Source: Acidobacteriota bacterium
GTDB lineage: Bacteria; Acidobacteriota; Holophagae; Acanthopleuribacterales; Acanthopleuribacteraceae
NCBI GenBank assembly: GCA_030066195.1
Contig: JASJCB010000055.1
Coordinates: forward strand, 1-64,000
Reading direction: 5' to 3'
DNA length: 64,000 bases
Position numbers and translations under genes: made by a program. Shown one piece after another: positions 63,064 through 64,000 of this stretch. Numbering within the stretch: position 1 is the stretch's first letter; each line of letters starts with the position of its first letter. The notes under the pieces are model-generated. The model saw only the letters and a program-made list of their open reading frames with translations, had not been told where the DNA came from and did no database searches.

Positions 63064-64000
63064 ATGAAAATCCTTTTGGTAGAGGACGATATCCTCAGTT
63101 CTCGAATGCTGGAACGATCCCTCACCCAGTGGCAGCACGAGGTCATCTGCGCGGGAAACGGCGCCGAGGGACTGGCTGTTCTTCGTTCGGACCCCGATGT
63201 TTCCATGGTGATTTCCGACTGGCACATGCCCTCGGTAGACGGCGAGGAATTGTGCCGCGAGGTTCGGAGTATGGACCGGGATCGTTACGTGCCGGTGATT
63301 CTGTTGACCTCGTTCACGGAGAATATGGATGTGATTCGGGGCATGGAGGCGGGCGCCGACGCCTTCCTCACCAAGCCGCTGAAGTTACCGGAACTGCGCG
63401 CCTATATGCGTGTCGCGGAGCGCGTCATCGGCCTGGAACGCCGCTTGGAAGAAAAAGTGGCCGAATTGGATAAGGTGAACAGGGCCATGCAGGAGGATCT
63501 GAATTCGGCGGGCCGCATCCAGCGTTCCCTGTTGCCTCATGTGCCCCTGACCCTGCCCCAGGTAGAAACCGGCTGGGCTTTCGACGCCTGCACGGCCACC
63601 GCCGGGGATATGTTGAACGTGGTCAGGCTGGATGAGCATCGGGTGGGTATGTACGTTTTGGATGTTTCCGGTCACGGGACCCAGGCAGCCCTGCTTTCGG
63701 TTTCCCTAAGCCGTGTGTTGACCCCCTACACCCAGCAGGGCGGCCTGCTGAAACGGTCCAAACCCGGCGGTTATCATATCCCCTCGCCGGGATGGGTGGC
63801 CGGTGAGTTGAACCGCCGTTTTCCCGTGATGCGCCAATCCGGTCAGTATTTCACCTTCATCTACGGCATTCTCGACTTTCGCGATAACAGTTTCGTCTTC
63901 GTACGCGCCGGACACCCGCCGCTGATTCACGTATCCGGCGGAAAGGTGATTCCCTACCAAGGTGTTACCAATGTGCCGATCGGGTGGTTAAAGGACGTCG
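63064..64000 (+). CDS. Response regulator with PP2C/SpoIIE phosphatase output, 3' end outside window
   Basis: ATG at 63064, frame open to the window edge (312 codons). A receiver domain begins MKILLVEDD, with phospho-acceptor Asp52 in VISDWHMP and Lys104 in FLTKPLK. A short coiled coil (about 118-145) joins it to a PP2C-type SpoIIE domain with GDMLNVVRL, VLDVSGHGTQAALL and VRAGHPPLIH. Proteins of this RsbU/RssB-like class dephosphorylate anti-sigma-factor antagonists in partner-switching control. No antagonist or anti-sigma gene is visible inside the window. Confidence 0.92.
   Translation, partial: MKILLVEDDILSSRMLERSLTQWQHEVICAGNGAEGLAVLRSDPDVSMVISDWHMPSVDGEELCREVRSMDRDRYVPVILLTSFTENMDVIRGMEAGADAFLTKPLKLPELRAYMRVAERVIGLERRLEEKVAELDKVNRAMQEDLNSAGRIQRSLLPHVPLTLPQVETGWAFDACTATAGDMLNVVRLDEHRVGMYVLDVSGHGTQAALLSVSLSRVLTPYTQQGGLLKRSKPGGYHIPSPGWVAGELNRRFPVMRQSGQYFTFIYGILDFRDNSFVFVRAGHPPLIHVSGGKVIPYQGVTNVPIGWLKDV

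Overview
The window is a GC-rich chromosomal segment of a Gram-negative bacterium. TonB-dependent receptors, an outer-membrane beta-barrel protein, Wzz/Wzy polysaccharide genes and many signal peptides show an outer membrane. Long hairpin-rich intergenic repeats, a giant kinase-like/ATPase/histidine-kinase sensor and a giant secreted subtilase-like protein suggest a large, complex genome. No rRNA, tRNA or CRISPR array was seen. My best guess is a deep-branching phylum such as Acidobacteriota (Acanthopleuribacter-like), but this is a low-confidence inference without a marker-gene comparison.

Layout. 1-6.98 kb: end of a natural-product operon (NRPS adenylation-carrier-thioesterase, MATE exporter, TauD-like dioxygenase, SbnA-like and SbnB-like enzymes that would make L-2,3-diaminopropionate), closed by a strong terminator. 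6.98-8.8 kb: no gene, dense hairpin repeats. 8.8-15.6 kb (minus): acyl-CoA carboxylase operon (carboxyltransferase, acyl-CoA dehydrogenase, hydratase, biotin carboxylase, second dehydrogenase) in the order of atuCDEF, for leucine or isoprenoid acyl-CoA breakdown, with a candidate operator upstream. 15.7-18.65 kb: potassium channel, cyclophilin, an EfpL/YeiP-type elongation factor P and a small barrel protein. 18.65-19.55 kb: a four-copy repeat family and a 16-codon gene with a perfect Shine-Dalgarno and its own terminator. 19.55-23.07 kb (minus): moaC, yhbY, lepA, wzz. 23.27-29.94 kb (plus): wzy-like polymerase and a 1795-residue sensor whose kinase domain looks catalytically dead.

30.3-39.3 kb: two divergent TonB-receptor units around a promoter flanked by two Fur-box-like palindromes. 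One carries PepSY, DUF2271, DUF4198 and a PQQ-type propeller, the other a DUF6607 protein. 39.5-46.4 kb: ftsK, a NusG/RfaH-like antiterminator, a small secreted cysteine protein, twelve 41-bp tandem repeats and acnA. 47-53.7 kb: a 2238-residue LamG/subtilase/propeller protein. 53.9-56 kb: ECF sigma factor, putative anti-sigma factor and a double-PDZ protein. 56-61 kb: a frameshifted ATPase gene, yigI-like thioesterase, lipase, DUF4336 protein and thiL. 61.3-64 kb: LecB-like lectin, double-cupin protein and a receiver-PP2C regulator that runs off the end.

The most interesting signals are the diaminopropionate NRPS operon, the repeat family with a conserved reading frame next to the 16-codon gene, the pseudokinase/histidine-kinase fusion, the LecB-like lectin, and intergenic palindromes with compensatory changes.
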